Assembly: GCF_019320115.1 (NCBI RefSeq)
Contig: NC_089587.1
Coordinates: 84,740,384-84,804,383, forward strand
Reading direction: 5' to 3'
DNA: 64,000 bases
DNA from: Miscanthus floridulus
Taxonomy: Eukaryota; Streptophyta; Magnoliopsida; Poales; Poaceae
The translations under genes and the position numbers were made by a program. Positions 1 through 12,863 of this stretch are shown one piece after another; positions within the stretch are counted from its first letter, which is position 1; the number at the start of each line of letters is the position of its first letter. The notes beneath the pieces are model-generated. The model had not been told where the DNA came from. It was given only the letters and a program-made list of their open reading frames with translations, and did no database searches.

Positions 1-89
1 AGAGAATAAAAGTGAAACGTTCTTCTGTATAACCAGTGGCACTGGTGGATAATTACCCACCAACTCTATGAGGAGGTTCAAAAGAGAGG

Positions 90-253
90 GTTCTGAAGCA
101 ACAAAAGAGGTGCTCCAAAACTCCACCTCTATTTGCACTACAGCTCCATAAAAGTTAGCAGCTCCATGGAGTTTTAGAGTTGGGGTATTTGGCTGGATTT
201 TTTGATGGAGTTACTGGAGTTTAGGAGTGGAGCCATGTCAAACAGGGCCTTAC
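90..253. repeat. MITE remnant
   Basis: This short segment repeats words such as CTCCATGGAG and GGAGTTTAGGAGTGGAG and ends in CAAACAGGGCC followed by TTA. That is the typical outer end of grass PIF/Tourist-like MITEs. I could not fix its left border, so only one end is supported. Confidence 0.35.
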
Positions 254-285
254 TATGCATTTGAACATTGATGTCAGAAAACTCT

Positions 286-325
286 GGTCTGGGCCTATTT
301 TGGGTTCGGCCCATCCACGTGGGCG
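286..325 (+). promoter_or_regulatory. Candidate promoter motifs upstream of the pfkB kinase gene
   Basis: Two site II-type words (TGGGCC and its complement GGCCCA) and an ACGTG-core G-box-like word (CCACGTGGG) lie within 40 bases. They sit about 340-375 bases before the kinase ATG. Site II elements are common in plant housekeeping promoters. The assignment to this gene is by position only; no clear TATA box was seen. Confidence 0.35.
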
Positions 326-660
326 GGCGGGCGATCCGTTTGTTTCCTTCCTCAATTCAGCTCTCTTTTTTTTTTTGGCTGACAGCGGCCACCGCCCATC
401 ATCGTCCTCTCAATTCTCATCGGTGATCGGCTCATAGCACTCCACTCGACCTTTTTTTTACAAGACCACTCCACTCGACCTTGCATAAATGCATAGCTGC
501 ATCGCATTGGATTTGGTTTGGTTTTGAGTGGAGCAAGTTCGTTTTGGCGGGTAGCGTTGCAGTGGCAGGCGAGCACAGAGGGGATCGGAGAGCATCAATT
601 CCATCCACCTTGCCGGGGTGAGTTGGCCAAGAAGGCCGGCAGCAAGAAAGAGGAGGGGAG

Positions 661-3600
661 ATGGTGCCCTGCGCCCAGCAGCTGCAGCTGCCCACCGCTC
701 CTCTCCACACTCTCCGTCAAGCGGGCAGGATTCCGCTTCGTCGTCCGCATCGCCGCAGCGGCCGTACCATCGCCGCCATGATCTCCGCCTCCGCCTCCTC
801 CGGCACCCCCAACCCCGTCGTGGTACGGTGCTGATTCCCTTCCCTTCCCATAAGGCTAGGTTCCGTCCTCCTCTTCCTCCGTCTCGGCCTCAGTCCCTCC
901 TGCTCCTCTCCCGTTTGCAATGTGCTTCTGCAGCTCGGGTGCGGCGGCATCTCCGTCGACTACCTGGCCACGGTGGCGTCCTTCCCCAACCCCGACGATA
1001 AGATCCGAAGCCTCGCCCTCAAGGTGCAGGGGGGCGGCAACACTGGCAACGCGCTCACTGCAGCTGCACGCCTCGGCCTCCGTCCCAGGATCATCTCCAA
1101 GGTTCATTCTTGATTTCCCTCTCCCTTCCCTTCAACTGGATGCAGCTAGTCAACGCATCACCTTGCTCTAATGCATAAAATAACCCATCCATCCATCCAT
1201 TCCGTCGGGATCAGGTAGCCAACGATGCTCAAGGAAGAAGCATCCTCAACGAGCTCCAATCTGATGGCGTCGACACATCCTACATCCTGGTGCGAATTGC
1301 TATCCCTCAACGATTCAGTGCCAATCACTCCGGTGCTAATATCACTGTCCTCAAGAATGCTGCATCCATTCATTTTTTTTTCAGGTGGCAGAGAACGGGA
1401 ATTCACCATTCAGCTACATAATAGTTGATGAGCAGACGTGAGTTCACTTGACAAGCTCCCTCTCTTGTGAACGTCCCCTACTTTTCATCCTGGAACAGGG
1501 ATGCCTTTTTATTTAGCCCAATTATCTTACTGAATTATATTCGAACATCCCCTTTTGACTTTCAGGAAAACTCGTACATGTATACACACTCCTGGTTCTC
1601 CGCCCATGGTACCAGAAGAGCTCACAAAGGCAAACTTGTCGTCCGCTTTAGATGGCGCGGACATCGTCTACTTCGATGTACGATTGCATGACACTGCTTT
1701 GCTTGTTGCAGAAGAGGTAATTTCTTCCAGGCACAATCCCTCTTAGTGCACAAGAACAAAACAAAATATAGTCCCCTATTTCTGTAGTTTTGATTGCAAA
1801 TAGCTTATAATAAATAGATATGGCTTGGAATAGGAAAGTTGTTTTTATTTTCTCCATGTTGTCAGCCTACAACTTCTGTTGCATTAATGCCATGCATAAG
1901 CCTTTTTATGGTTCGTTTTCTCCTTTCTGTACTGCTACTGAGACTGACCTGTGTTTATGGAACAATCCAGTGCAGGCAAGTCAAAGAAAAATCCCTATTT
2001 TAGTTGATGCTGAAAGAAAGAGGGAAGGGCTGGACGAGCTTCTTAATTTTGCATCTTATGTTGTATGCTCGGCAAAGTTTCCTCAGGTAAGCTGTTGGAT
2101 TGCATAAGAGCATAAGTGCATAATCCTGCTCAAGACATGCCCAGTTTACTGTTGTCAAGTTTTACTATAAATACATTGTTTTTTTACTAGCTTCTCCTTG
2201 TAGCAATGAAAACCACTTACATTTCCTCTGGCTGAGGCAAGAATTTTCTTTATATACTTCTCATGGTGTATGGCCCGCTTTCATATTATTTATGATGCAA
2301 AAGTGTGTTGGCTTTGCTTTACTGTAATCTAGCTTAGAGTGGTAACTGTAGTTGGATTAGCATAATTAAATCAGGTGGTTGGCAACAAAATTTCATTGTG
2401 CTGGATATTTTGGAATTCACTAAGGCTTTGGCCTTTGGCATATGTTTACCACTTTCAGTTCTCTGGTATCTTGTTGATTAGTGATTACATTCTTTCCACC
2501 TGATCTAAATTTGTAGGCTTGGATAGGAGCCTCATCAACACCTGTTGCTTTAGTATCCATGCTTTCAAGGTTACCAAACATCAAATTTGTTATTGTAACT
2601 CTGGGGGAGAAAGGTTGCTTAATGCTTGAGAGAAGCATGACAGGTTAGTTTACCGTAGCTCTATGTGTTAATGTTAGTTAAGTATATTAGATATGACAAG
2701 GATACAGGGGATTATGTATTCTATCATCAAAGGATCCAGTGATATTTTTTTTCTTCTTTTTTGGAAAAACACACACATGTTGCAGATGCTTCTGAAGCAG
2801 GGGAAATAGATGCAGAGGCTTTATTCGAATCACTAGAGAAGAAAGTTGACCGGAGTTCCAATATACCAAAATGCATTGCTTCCAAGGTATGATGCCTTAC
2901 AAGTTACAATGCATATGGGCTGGGTGTATTTTTCCACATATAGCTACATTCCTCTATCATCTTGAACTATATCTAGAAATATAATCACAGGGTTGGAGCT
3001 GCAATACACTTTTTTGGTTTCAAAATTAAAATTGAAATAAGGGGCATCACCGCATCAAAATCTCTGCTTCTAGACTAGCACATCTTTTGGAGTATATCAG
3101 TGGCAATCTGTATGAAATTATTGAGTCATTATGCTCACAATTTTGAATAGTATTTTCCTAATCCATTTCTTTATGCTTCTGTTTGTTTTCAGCCAAACTT
3201 GAGAATACGCGCAGATGGAGTAGGCTCGATAAGTGGCAGGTTACTTCTAGGTACTGCTGAAGTTATACCACCTGGTGAACTTGTAGATACAACTGGTGCG
3301 GGAGATGCATTCATTGGAGCAGTTCTATATGGTCAGTGTGCGACGTTCCTTTTCGACGCCACATATGACTACAAAAACTGGTTCTTCTGTTTATTGCTTC
3401 TATTTTGTTGGTGAAGCTAGTCAACTTCCTTTTTTGAAATCAGTTGTGTCAAGCGAAGCAATTAGTTTCCTTTGTTATGCCGATATAATGGTCTGTACCA
3501 AAGTTGTTGAAGTTCTGGTTACATAATGCTCTTTCCATTAACCTAGTAACTACTGATGACTACAATACCAAAACAAATACAGTACACGACCTGCTTGCAT

Positions 3601-4047
3601 CTGATTGTTGTTTCTTTGTGATCTCAACCAGAAGCACTTTGTTTAGTTATAAATTTGATTACTGAGTCAGTTTTGAAATGTTTACTACGTGGACTAATTG
3701 TTTTGTTCTTTTGGACTAGGTTTATGCACTGGCATGCCACCAGAGAGGATGCTGCCTTTTGCTGCACAAGTGGTAAGACACTTTTTATTAATGTAGTCTC
3801 TGTTGATCAAACTAGTTAAAGAAGGAAGTTGCCACTAGTAATTGCGCATTGCAATGCATGGCTGCTGCTTACTTTGGTCTTGTTGACTCTCAAATTTGAT
3901 GCCCCCTGGTGATGTGATCATGTCCGAACAATTCTCTTATAAATCAAAGTGTTTGTGCAAAATATGCAGGCTGGTTGCGGTTGCAGAGGTTTGGGGGCTC
4001 GAAGCAGCCTTCCCCATCGCACAGATCCGCGCCTGGCTGGCTATTGA
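661..4047 (+). CDS. pfkB-family carbohydrate/nucleoside kinase (ribokinase-like)
   Basis: Eleven GT-AG exons join in one open frame of 405 codons: 661-822, 934-1101, 1215-1289, 1385-1437, 1566-1716, 1976-2086, 2517-2643, 2786-2886, 3193-3331, 3720-3772 and 3970-4047 (TGA). The first signature is GGGNTGNALTAAARLG (about residues 87-102). The second is DTTGAGDAFIGAVLYG (about 348-363), whose GAGD Asp near 354 is the expected catalytic base. Members phosphorylate a sugar or nucleoside using ATP. Overall similarity, from memory, is to the plant group containing Arabidopsis At5g43910; the substrate is unknown to me. Residues 1-50 are rich in Arg, Ala and Ser with no acidic residue, resembling an organellar transit peptide. 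A second Met at residue 40 would give a shorter, probably cytosolic form. All splice phases fit and no stop interrupts the frame, so the gene looks functional. Confidence 0.93.
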
Positions 4048-4888
4048 TCTGAATTCAGCAGGACTGCATCCTGTTTGACCACCTGCCTGCACCCCGTCCA
4101 ATGGTTCTGAATATTCCAATAGGATCGGATACAATAAGATGCATAGCTTGTAAGAAAGCAGATTGCAGCAGTAGCTATTAGCAGCACATCAAGACTATGT
4201 TAAAAGCCCCTGAAAACTAGAGGTTTATTTCCTTTGTTTACCCATATGTTATTATTTTGCGGAAGATTATGTTGTTCCTGAGCCCTGATTTGATTTATAG
4301 TCATATATATACTGCCCATTTGGTGGTTAGGATCCTAGTGTGGAGCCATCTGACACAATAGCATGATGGATGCTAGAGTAGTTCGGAAGCTAGTTCACAT
4401 GTTTCCTAACTTTGATGTATGCCATGTAATGTACTGTCCAAGAGTTAGCATCAACTACATCAGTTTGCCTCAAGGCTGTTGTGTTTGGCTCGAGGATTTT
4501 CCATAGCCTGTTTCACATACTGTAACCAACGATTGAGTTGAGCTGGGTTATTGTTGCATCTTCCATTAAGGGCTTGTAAACTGGTAGTGGATCTCATGCA
4601 TTGAATTGCATTCTCGAGACAAGTTTAACAAATAACTTTGGATATAAATCTCTACAGTTGGGGCTCACCTGCTTTTTTTAAGGTTCAAAAAAAAGGTGAA
4701 TTGTCAAAAATGATACAAAATTCTGATTGTCACGAGGTCTGCCCTAATAAAAGTTAAAGGTTGAGTTATGAAAATGATACAAAATTGATTGTCACGAGAT
4801 CTAGAATTTTCAAAAAAAATATATTAAATTTTCTACCAATAAATTTTCCACCCAAATCTTCTTTCGCAAACCCATGTTCAGGCTTTTG
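4048..4888. other. 3' region of the kinase gene and spacer
   Basis: No coding signal was seen. A direct repeat of about 33 bases (AATGATACAAAATT... GATTGTCACGAG) occurs near 4708-4740 and again near 4770-4801. The rest is AT-rich 3' UTR-like or spacer DNA. The polyadenylation point cannot be fixed by eye. Confidence 0.5.
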
Positions 4889-4889
4889 C

Positions 4890-5090
4890 ATGGTTGGCCC
4901 AGTACCGATAAGGAGGTGGCATTTAAGCCACATACAGCCCACGCGCCCCAATCTTTCACCCGGCCCACGCGGCCCGAGCAATGGACACATGAATGGGCTG
5001 GCAGCCTGGCACACCACCCAGCCCATGTAGCCACGTCGTTCTGCGTGCAGCTCATATAAAAGCACCCCCGTATCCGGTAGGGTTTACTTC
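4890..5090 (+). promoter_or_regulatory. eL31 core promoter: site II cluster, TATA box and telo-box
   Basis: Five TGGGCY/RGCCCA site II words lie at about 4896-4901, 4936-4941, 4962-4967, 4994-4999 and 5020-5025. A TATAAA box follows at 5055-5060. A TAGGGTTT telo-box lies at 5078-5085, near the expected transcription start. Site II plus telo-box is the established arrangement in plant ribosomal-protein promoters. The ATG is 67 bases past the telo-box. Confidence 0.7.
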
Positions 5091-5151
5091 TCGCGCCGCC
5101 GCGGAACACCACCCAGCCGAATCCCCCACCCGTACCCGGAGCAGAGGAGAG

Positions 5152-6757
5152 ATGGCGGAGAGGAAGGGAGGAGCGGCCAGGAAGGAGGAGGTGGTCACCA
5201 GGGAGTACACCATCAACCTCCACAAGCGCCTCCACGGCTGGTACCTCTCCTCCCTCTCGCCACCTTGCTGCGCGCTGCACACTGTTCTCGCTGCGAAATC
5301 CGGCTCGCTCGCGAGATTTCGTTTCTCTGCAGATAGTATTTATTTTCGTTCTGCTGCAGATAGTATTTAGGTGCGGTAGCAGGTGGTGTTTTTCTATTCG
5401 ATACTACTCGTAGACAAGATCTCTCGGTTCCGCAGTTCCTGGGGCTCAACTAGTGTATGTTCTATGCGATCAGTTATATTCTCTTCGTACTTTGCATATG
5501 ACCACGAGGAGATGAAACAATTCGACAACGTTGCCTGCTTGCTTTGTATTTTTTATAGTGGCACTTGTTTGATATTTTCTTCATTTCATTTGCTAATTAC
5601 TTGAAAGGTAAATGTAATAAGCATCTAGCACCGCCCATTTTTTCCATTAAGAATTGCAAAATTTGCTACCAGTTAGGAATTGATGGACCTGTCTTAAGAA
5701 GATATAGCCTGTATATGCTCAATTAACATTCTTATAAGGGGCCGTTTGGATCCTTTCATTTGGAGGAATTGAAATCTACTTAATAAATTAGACTATTTGG
5801 CTTGGAATTTGACATTCCACCACTTTCCAAAGTTCACATATAAGCCTATCTTAAATTCATAGGGTGGGAGATGGAAATTGATTCTATAGATCATCATTCT
5901 ATGTTTCTACTTTGCAACTTTTTGCAACTTATAACACACTCTTCAACTTGCTCCCCTAAGGTAGAAATGCAACACATAAGTATCTCTCTCGTATAGCCAA
6001 CAATAATACACAAATATAACCATATTAGCTTAATTAATATGTGTCTAAATTATGATTATTAAAATGAATTCAATTCCAAGGATCCTAAGGTAAAATTTTA
6101 GTGACTGTTGGGTGCTTCTATACCATGCAAGGCTTAGAAGCCTCAGGAGACTGCATTCATTGATTTTTGGCATTGTCTGCATGAGTATAGACTCAAATAA
6201 CCAAGCATGAATTGAAAGTTGGCTGCTTTGATTGCTTGTTCAGCTTATTTGTCTAGAATCAAAATCATTTGGATCCAATGTGTCCGTATATTGTTCCATT
6301 TCATTTCAGTTGCTGAATGCCTATCCAAGTGTCTTCTTATATCTGAATGGCCTCTTCTTATTTCTGCTTAACCTTGTACTGTTATTGGAACTGAAGGTAT
6401 TACTGTTATTGGAACTGAACGTTACTGAATGCCATGGTCCCACTTTCTTCTTACCAACATTTTCGTCTGTTTGGCAGCACATTCAAGAAGAAGGCACCCA
6501 ATGCCGTCAAGGAGATCAGGAAGTTTGCGCAGAAGGCTATGGGCACCACCGACGTCAGGATTGATGTGAAGCTCAACAAGCACATCTGGAGCAGCGGAAT
6601 CAGGAGCGTGCCACGGAGGGTTCGTGTGAGGATTGCCCGCAAGAGGAACGACGAGGAGGATGCCAAGGAGGAACTCTACTCCCTTGTCACCGTTGCTGAG
6701 ATCCCTGCCGAGGGCTTGAAAGGACTGGGAACCAAGGTCATTGACGAAGCGGATTAA
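5152..6757 (+). CDS. RPL31: 60S ribosomal protein eL31
   Basis: Two exons, 5152-5240 and 6478-6757, join across a phase-2 GT-AG intron to give 122 residues. That is the normal length for plant eL31. The [15 protein letters not shown] start, the [17 protein letters not shown] block, the [20 protein letters not shown] basic stretch and the [16 protein letters not shown] end are diagnostic. The protein sits on the large ribosomal subunit near the polypeptide exit tunnel and acts in cytosolic translation. It lies on the same strand as the upstream kinase and converges on the DIL-domain gene. The 1.2-kb intron carries a MITE-like insert. The upstream site II/telo-box promoter fits a ribosomal gene. 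The frame is intact. Confidence 0.97.
5738..6085. mobile_element. MITE-like insertion inside the eL31 intron
   Basis: The segment opens with GGGGCCGTTTGGATCC and closes with CAATTCCAAGGATCC. The ends share GGATCC and GGAATTGAA in inverted order. TAA flanks both sides (5735-5737 and 6086-6088), as expected for PIF/Tourist-type insertion. The right end lacks the outermost GGCC part, so the element or one border is probably truncated. Confidence 0.45.
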
Positions 6758-7777
6758 GCTATCACATTCTCTACATCTTTAGAGAGCTCTTAGTTTGTAT
6801 TTGCAACAGCAAACCTTTTGTATCCAAAGAAGTTTTGTGCTCTGGTACTGTGATCGACATCACAAAGTTGTCTATTTCCTCAATCGAATTACATGGCTAG
6901 TTCTTTCGTTTGTGCTTTACATTCTCAGTTGTGTTCCTTGGATATATGTAAATCGTGAGTATGGTTTAGCAACTTCGTGGCATGGAATCTCCCATTTCAA
7001 TGACAGGGTGACTTGTAATCTCCCATTTAAATGAAGGGTGAATTCTCTTTTTAGCTGAAACATATGTCCGACAAGCTTGACTAAATTGTTGAGCTTTGTT
7101 GTGAAAGATTGAGGAACATTTGTTCACTAGTATTTGTGATGGGAATGCTAACTGATCAGCCATCACAATCCAGGTGGCAGCTGGCTGCAAATGTTGTGGG
7201 GTATTGGTTGAGGGAGAAGACACCTGCATTGAGAATTTGATCAGGTCACTATGTATGATCAAACGCCAAGCTCCACATCAAGTTGCATTGAACTTAATGG
7301 ATCGGCGCAATCCAATCCAAAGTAGCATCTGCAGATGGGGAGTCACCGTCGGCGGCCGCCGTCCGACTGCGATTGGTTTCCGTTGGCCCGTCACCATACA
7401 CTGATATGTTAAGAATAGTGGAGACAGCTCAAAGGTAAGTGTCTCGAGTGCCCATCAAATTGTTAGGTGAAGAGAATGTCATATATCATTATACAATTGT
7501 AGCTCAATACTGCATTAGTATCTTTGCCGACACCCTACAGGCCTACACAACAGTGGCCTGGTAAACATACTTTCATTTCACAAACTTGCACCGTCCATAG
7601 TGTTATTCGTATGTATCTGAGTTTTGCTGCTATACTACAAAAGAGCTACATATATAGGATTGTGGGAATGTACTGTACAAGAAAGTGTTGCATTTTACTG
7701 TAAAGAATGCTGAAGGGCCTTCTTTTGCTCTCATGGGGCAGCTGTAGAAGAGATTTTAGGTTTTACAGGTTTATCCA
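6758..7777. other. Spacer between convergent genes
   Basis: This holds the 3' UTR of eL31 and, from the right, that of the DIL-domain gene. I found no coding exon or clear transposon in it. Confidence 0.5.
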
Positions 7778-10610
7778 TCACCGTTGCTCCAACCATACTT
7801 CTCTTAGGAGTGTGTATCTTGTATTCTCCATAGAAACTCCTCTCTGAGAACTGAAATGTGCGAAACCATTTGATGGTGAAGGCGGAGCGCTCCTGTCGAT
7901 TAGGGATGCAAGGGGAGAATCCAGGTCATCAAGGTCGTCATCACTGGTATACCCTCTTCTCTGCACCATTGAGGCTTTCCTGTCCAGCTTTGCACCACCT
8001 CCTATGTCTGCCACTTTCTCTGCCGCATCCAACGTTGAAGGTGCACGGTACACTATAGGAGCAGCGATGCATGGAAACACATTGATCACATCTTTGTTGG
8101 TGTGACGCTCCAGCAAGCTCTGCATAGCATAAGTATGTATCAATGCATTTGAGTGATATTGTCAGCAAGATAATATGTGTAAGGCTGGAGTTGAAAACGA
8201 GAGTGGAACAAACCTCAGAATTCAGCTCTTCTAAGACCGTGCTAGGAACCGCATCAGGGCAAAACTCATCTGGGGTGAAGTTGCACAGGATTCTTGTCAC
8301 TAATTGAAGGCCAATTGAAGGGCAGACCTAAGAAAGACATTAAAAGGTTAACCACGGCAGAATTGATGGTTACATAACAAGAGGAAACAGTATAATAATT
8401 TGCCGGTTGCTATGCACAAACACTGACCTCTTTCCTGATAGATTTTTCAAGAAGCATGTCCTTTGGGAGCATCAGGAGATCACTTAGTTCATTAAGCAGT
8501 TGAAATGATTTTGTTTCAGCTCTGCCTCTTCTTTCATCTTCAACATCTCCTATGTCATCAGAATCATCATCATCTATGCCAAGCTTATCTGTCAGCCATC
8601 TGGACCAGTTTCCAATCTGCATAGTCACTTTATTTCATATAAATTCGTTGTTTGAGGTGAGATGTAATAGCAAGATCCAATAGCATTTGTATCTAGTATT
8701 GTTCCTTAGCAAGCTACATCCTGACAAACAACTCATAACAATTACAAAAAAAGAAAGAAAAGGAAATGGTAGTAACGCACAAAAAGCGAGTGAATCAGGC
8801 ACGTACAGAGTTCTTCAGCTGCGCGCCTGACCCAAAGCTTAGATCACCAGCTGGAATTGGTAGGACTTTTGGGTCAACAATTGGGTCAGATATAGGGTCT
8901 GTTGGTATCTCACTTGCTGATTCACGAAGGATGGCATTAAACATGGCAACATCCAAACGGGCTACACATTGTTCCATCACCTAATAATGAAGAACCCGTT
9001 TAGTTCAGAAATATATTTGCAGTAACAAAAAAATGCTTATTCTTTCAAATTAAGGATGTTAAAAAAAATACCAGTTTTGCTAATACTGGTAAACAGCCAC
9101 ACTCATGTCCACCAGCACGAAGGGGGCACATTCTGCTGAATGCATCATGAAATGCAGCTTTCCACAGGTTAACAGAAAAGGTGCCCTGCTGCTGATCACC
9201 CAAAGCAGGACCTAACACTCTACCAGCCTTTGGAGTTGATGAGCCTTCCGCCCGTTTTTGCATGTGAGGAGTTAGTGCCTGGAAGAGAAACATCCTTAAG
9301 AAAACTGACAGCATGAAGAATGAGAACATATTCAGATAACACGTAGGCCATAAGAGACAGTGACTTTTTTTTTCTTAAAAAAAAACACCAGACTAGGACA
9401 GGATGTTCCCAGCTTCATGAAAGTGTCAGTCAGAATGTATTGTCTAAGACAGACACTTACCTGCCACCATACTGTCTCAACAATGCGAGAAAATATCCAA
9501 GATTCGATCTTCTCTAATGCAGCCAAAAGTGTACTTGTTTCCTGCCAATCATCTGGCATCTGCATTGCAGCAAGTTTGTCTTGCTTGCCATTGGAGTTGT
9601 TTCTCCACAGCGTTGTCATAGATTTCCCATCAAGTTTTTTGGCACCACCATTCATGTTCATAGTCGTCATGGATGGAGTAAATTGATGTGAAATGCCAAA
9701 AGTTTGTACAATTATCTCCCTGAGGACAACTGTGTTGGACAGCCAGAATATCAGCCTATAACAAGAGTAGTTTGTTAGTTAGAGGATTTTGTTTGGGTAT
9801 TGTTGTGCTGGAGCTAAAATTCAGATTAAGTGTAGCTAAGTTATACCTCGAAGCATCATTGCTACTGGACTTTGTAACAAGAACGAGACCAGAAGCAATG
9901 CTTTTAGCTACTGAAGCTCTCTTATCTTCAGACCAAAACTTGGATGCATGGATATATAGCCTAGAAAGACGCCGAGCTGGGGTGTGCAACTTATGTGCTG
10001 AACTTCCATGCTCGGGCACTACAGAGTACAGGGAAACTTCAAGAGCAGCAATTTCACGAAGTTCCTGTTCCAACTTGTCAATTTTCAACACTAATTCCCC
10101 ATTGCCTTGACCTACAACTGATTTTCCATGATCAACTACCTTGTCTTCGATATCAGGAATTTCATCATCAGTACCAGTACTCTGATCACAGTGTGGAGCT
10201 TCATCTAACACATCGATCTCCTTGGCCTCCTCGGTGCCTTTATCATCAACAGTTCCAGCATCACTGATTATATCATCTGTTTCCTCGGACAATTCTGACG
10301 GAGGGCGGGAAGGAATTCTTGTAATTTCTGGTTTTCTAACTTCAACAGCCTTAGCAGCACTAACTGTTTTCTTTTGTTTCTGAGACTTGTTCTGTACATT
10401 GTTTAATCCTTTATGTTGCAGCTTGTTTTGAGGTTGACGGCTGGCGCTGCTTTTTGTCGTTCTGGGGCTGTTATCTTTTGTCTCCTTTTTACTGAGCTTC
10501 CTTGGAACCCGAGACTCACCTTGTGATGAAAAGGAGTCTCTAGTAGGTACATAATCTGATCCAATCCCCTTCTTCTCATCTCTTCCCTGCCCATTATCTT
10601 TTGCGCCCAT
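7778..10610 (-). CDS. DIL (dilute)-domain protein, plant nucleolar gar2-related family
   Basis: Seven coding exons on the - strand join without a stop: 10610-9847, 9755-9461, 9278-9072, 8980-8807, 8616-8428, 8327-8214 and 8119-7778, giving 694 residues. Residues 1-165 are polar and low in complexity (Lys/Ser/Asp-rich, likely disordered). A short helix-forming segment (VLKIDKLEQELREIAALEVS, about 174-193) follows. The region from about 255 (FWLSNTVVLREII) through exon 4 matches the start and body of the DIL fold of class V myosin tails, but there is no motor domain. From memory the plant relatives are At2g42320 and At3g57780, named nucleolar gar2-related; their biochemical role is not established. 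An acidic run (DDDDSDD) and Ser-rich tail follow. Phases agree at every junction, so the gene looks functional. Confidence 0.85.
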
Positions 10611-12400
10611 TTCAGGTACTTCAAATTGTTAGAAACTTGATGCCTACAGAAATAACAAGCACAGATGGTTAAATTGTTCTAGCAACTTTTGCAAACTGAT
10701 CAGCCTTGCAAGCATGTTCAAATAAATATAATGCTGATGACACTTGGATCAGAATTAAGAAGAAACAGGAGATCCAGAAAAGGTGCTCATGCTAAAAGGA
10801 GAAACCTTCATCTCATTAAAGAAAAATGTGACCAACCAAGGAGAATCAGGTGGTTTTTTTATTAAGAAGAAAATAGGTACCTAAATTCTAGTTGAAGAGG
10901 ACTCAAACCTGGGTGGTTGGGTGCATGACCACACCTCCAACCCAACCAGTTAAGAAGATTGACGATGGACACACTAAGAAGTAAAGAAGTGAGAATGCAC
11001 ACCTTAAAAGCGTGGTTATTAATCGTGAAGTGTGAAGATAACCGATCTGAACTCAGATCAAGCTCACTCTTGCTTCCATAAGATTGAACTCTTGGAACCT
11101 TATCAAGGTGCTGACTGCCTAAGGAGGACACGACTGCTAAGAGTTCTATTGGAATCCCATCTATGTAAGGTACTTGAACAAGATTGAGCGGCACTTTGGT
11201 GATCCAAGCAGCTCTACAAAATTTAGTGCTAGCTAATGAACAGTAAGATCATCGAATTCAAAAGCTTATCTTAAACATGACTACCAATCAAAATTGCCAA
11301 AAGATGGTTACCATAGTAGAGATACGATAAAGTGGAAAGTGATTAAATTCCCACCTAAATAGGAAAACGCACCACCAAACCACTCTAGTAGGAGTAAAGA
11401 CAGTAGCATCAGAGAAAAATTGCCAAACATGCATCAGAAGCCACTCCCTAGACCTTCTTTCCCACACCAATCATGAAACAATAACAGCTGCCGGAAATCA
11501 CCAATCACAACCCAAAGCGGGGTAGGCTGGCCCAGGGCAGGGCCTCCTATAGCGGCAAGGAACAGGCAATTCAATACTCCGAGTACACGAGCAACTTAAA
11601 AGTAGGAGAACAATCCTTCATAAATGCGGACGGAACAGCATCACCAATCCAACCAGACCGCCGCCACGAAATTCTATGGCCGCAACCACCTTGCCGGTCG
11701 TATGGGAGCGGATCCGAAGAAGGGAATAGTAGCAAGGCAACAAGGAAGCACCGAGGCACCTCGGCTAGGCGCCGGGATTCAGAAATGCGGATCGCGGACT
11801 AGCGCCCGTCAAGCGTGATCGTGTCCCTACGCGCTTGATCCGTCGCTTGAAAAAAAAAAACTCAGGAGACAAACAGATCATCAATGCTGCTGTCGCGGAA
11901 CACACAAAGGTCCCCAACTCAGGTGGAGTGGCAGAGCTGCCGGTAGAATCCCTCCCCGGAATCGAGAACCGAAGCAAGGGAAAACTTCGAAACAAGTTCA
12001 AATCCAGGGCGAGGCAGTCACCGCGGCGTAACAGAGATCCGGCGGAGGCTTCCGTTCCGCAGGGACAGGGCTCCTCCACACATAACAAGGGAGAACGAAA
12101 CCGCTGAGGGGAGCAGTGGGGGAGAGAAGCGAAGAGCAGCGCCTCACCGTCTCCGCGTCGGCCGGCTAGGCGCAATCACCAGCAGCAGACACCAACAAGT
12201 CGCCAACCGCCGCGTGATCCAATGCGGAAGCGAGGGCGCGCGAGCAGCAGGCCGCCGCCGTGGGAGGCGATGCCGACGCCCGCGGCTGGCCGGCGCGCTT
12301 CGGTTCGCGGCTGCCCGTGCGGCGTGCGGAGGGGAGATCGTGGTGGGCGGGGTGGGAGAGCGGGCGGTTGCTCCTCTGCTCTCTGCTCTGCTTAAATCCA
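10611..12400 (-). other. 5' leader, leader intron and CpG-rich promoter of the DIL-domain gene
   Basis: Upstream of the ATG a good acceptor (TTATTTCTGTAG) ends at 10644, giving a leader exon 10611-10643. A donor (GACG|GTGAGG) at 12148/12147 in GC-rich sequence would give a leader intron of about 1.5 kb and a first noncoding exon from 12148 up to roughly 12390. This is inferred from splice sites and base composition; a transcript would decide it. The intron contains a SINE-like insert. Confidence 0.5.
10852..10960 (-). mobile_element. tRNA-derived SINE-like element, copy 1
   Basis: Read on the - strand it has an A-box-like TAACTGGTTGGG and, about 45 bases on, a B-box-like GGTTTGAGTCC. A tail containing TACCTATTTTCTTCTTA runs into an A-run. 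The tail is shared with the copy at 15115-15240, so the two are probably one SINE family. No clear target duplication was seen. Confidence 0.5.
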
Positions 12401-12863
12401 GCGTCAGGGAGGCGAGTGCGTTGTGTGTGTATTTTCTTTTTTTCTTTTTTCTTTTTCCGGTTTGGGACTTGGCCTGGTCCGGTCACCGCGTGGTGAGATG
12501 CACGCCGGCAAGTGGGCCCTCTATTTTATTTATTTATCTTCAAGTGGACCCTCTTGGCTGTATCGTTGCCCTCTTCGCCGTCCGAATTTGATTTTACATG
12601 TAATTCTTTTTCTTTTCAGGTTATTTTTTGAAAGCATCTTTTCAGGTTTTGGCTTTGAGTTTTTGGCAAGTCATATTGTCGTGTGATGGTTTCCGTATGT
12701 TTTCTTTCTTAGAATTTCTTTTTTGTCATTTGGCGAAGTGACACGTCCACAACGACATTTACGGCCACGACCATGACCACGCTATGGAATTAGTTATTTT
12801 TATATATCCTCTAATTAATTGTGCGCAAGTAATATTTAACATGTGGTAAATCATATTTTGTGT
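12401..12863. other. AT-rich spacer upstream of the DIL-domain gene
   Basis: Pyrimidine-rich and then AT-rich sequence with no open frame I would support. Its right end (12855-12863, ATTTTGTGT) is the left target duplication of the adjoining Mutator-like element. Confidence 0.4.

Noticed and set aside
5738..6085. Complete PIF/Tourist element in the eL31 intron
   Set aside because: The right end lacks the outer TIR bases, so only a MITE-like remnant is claimed.
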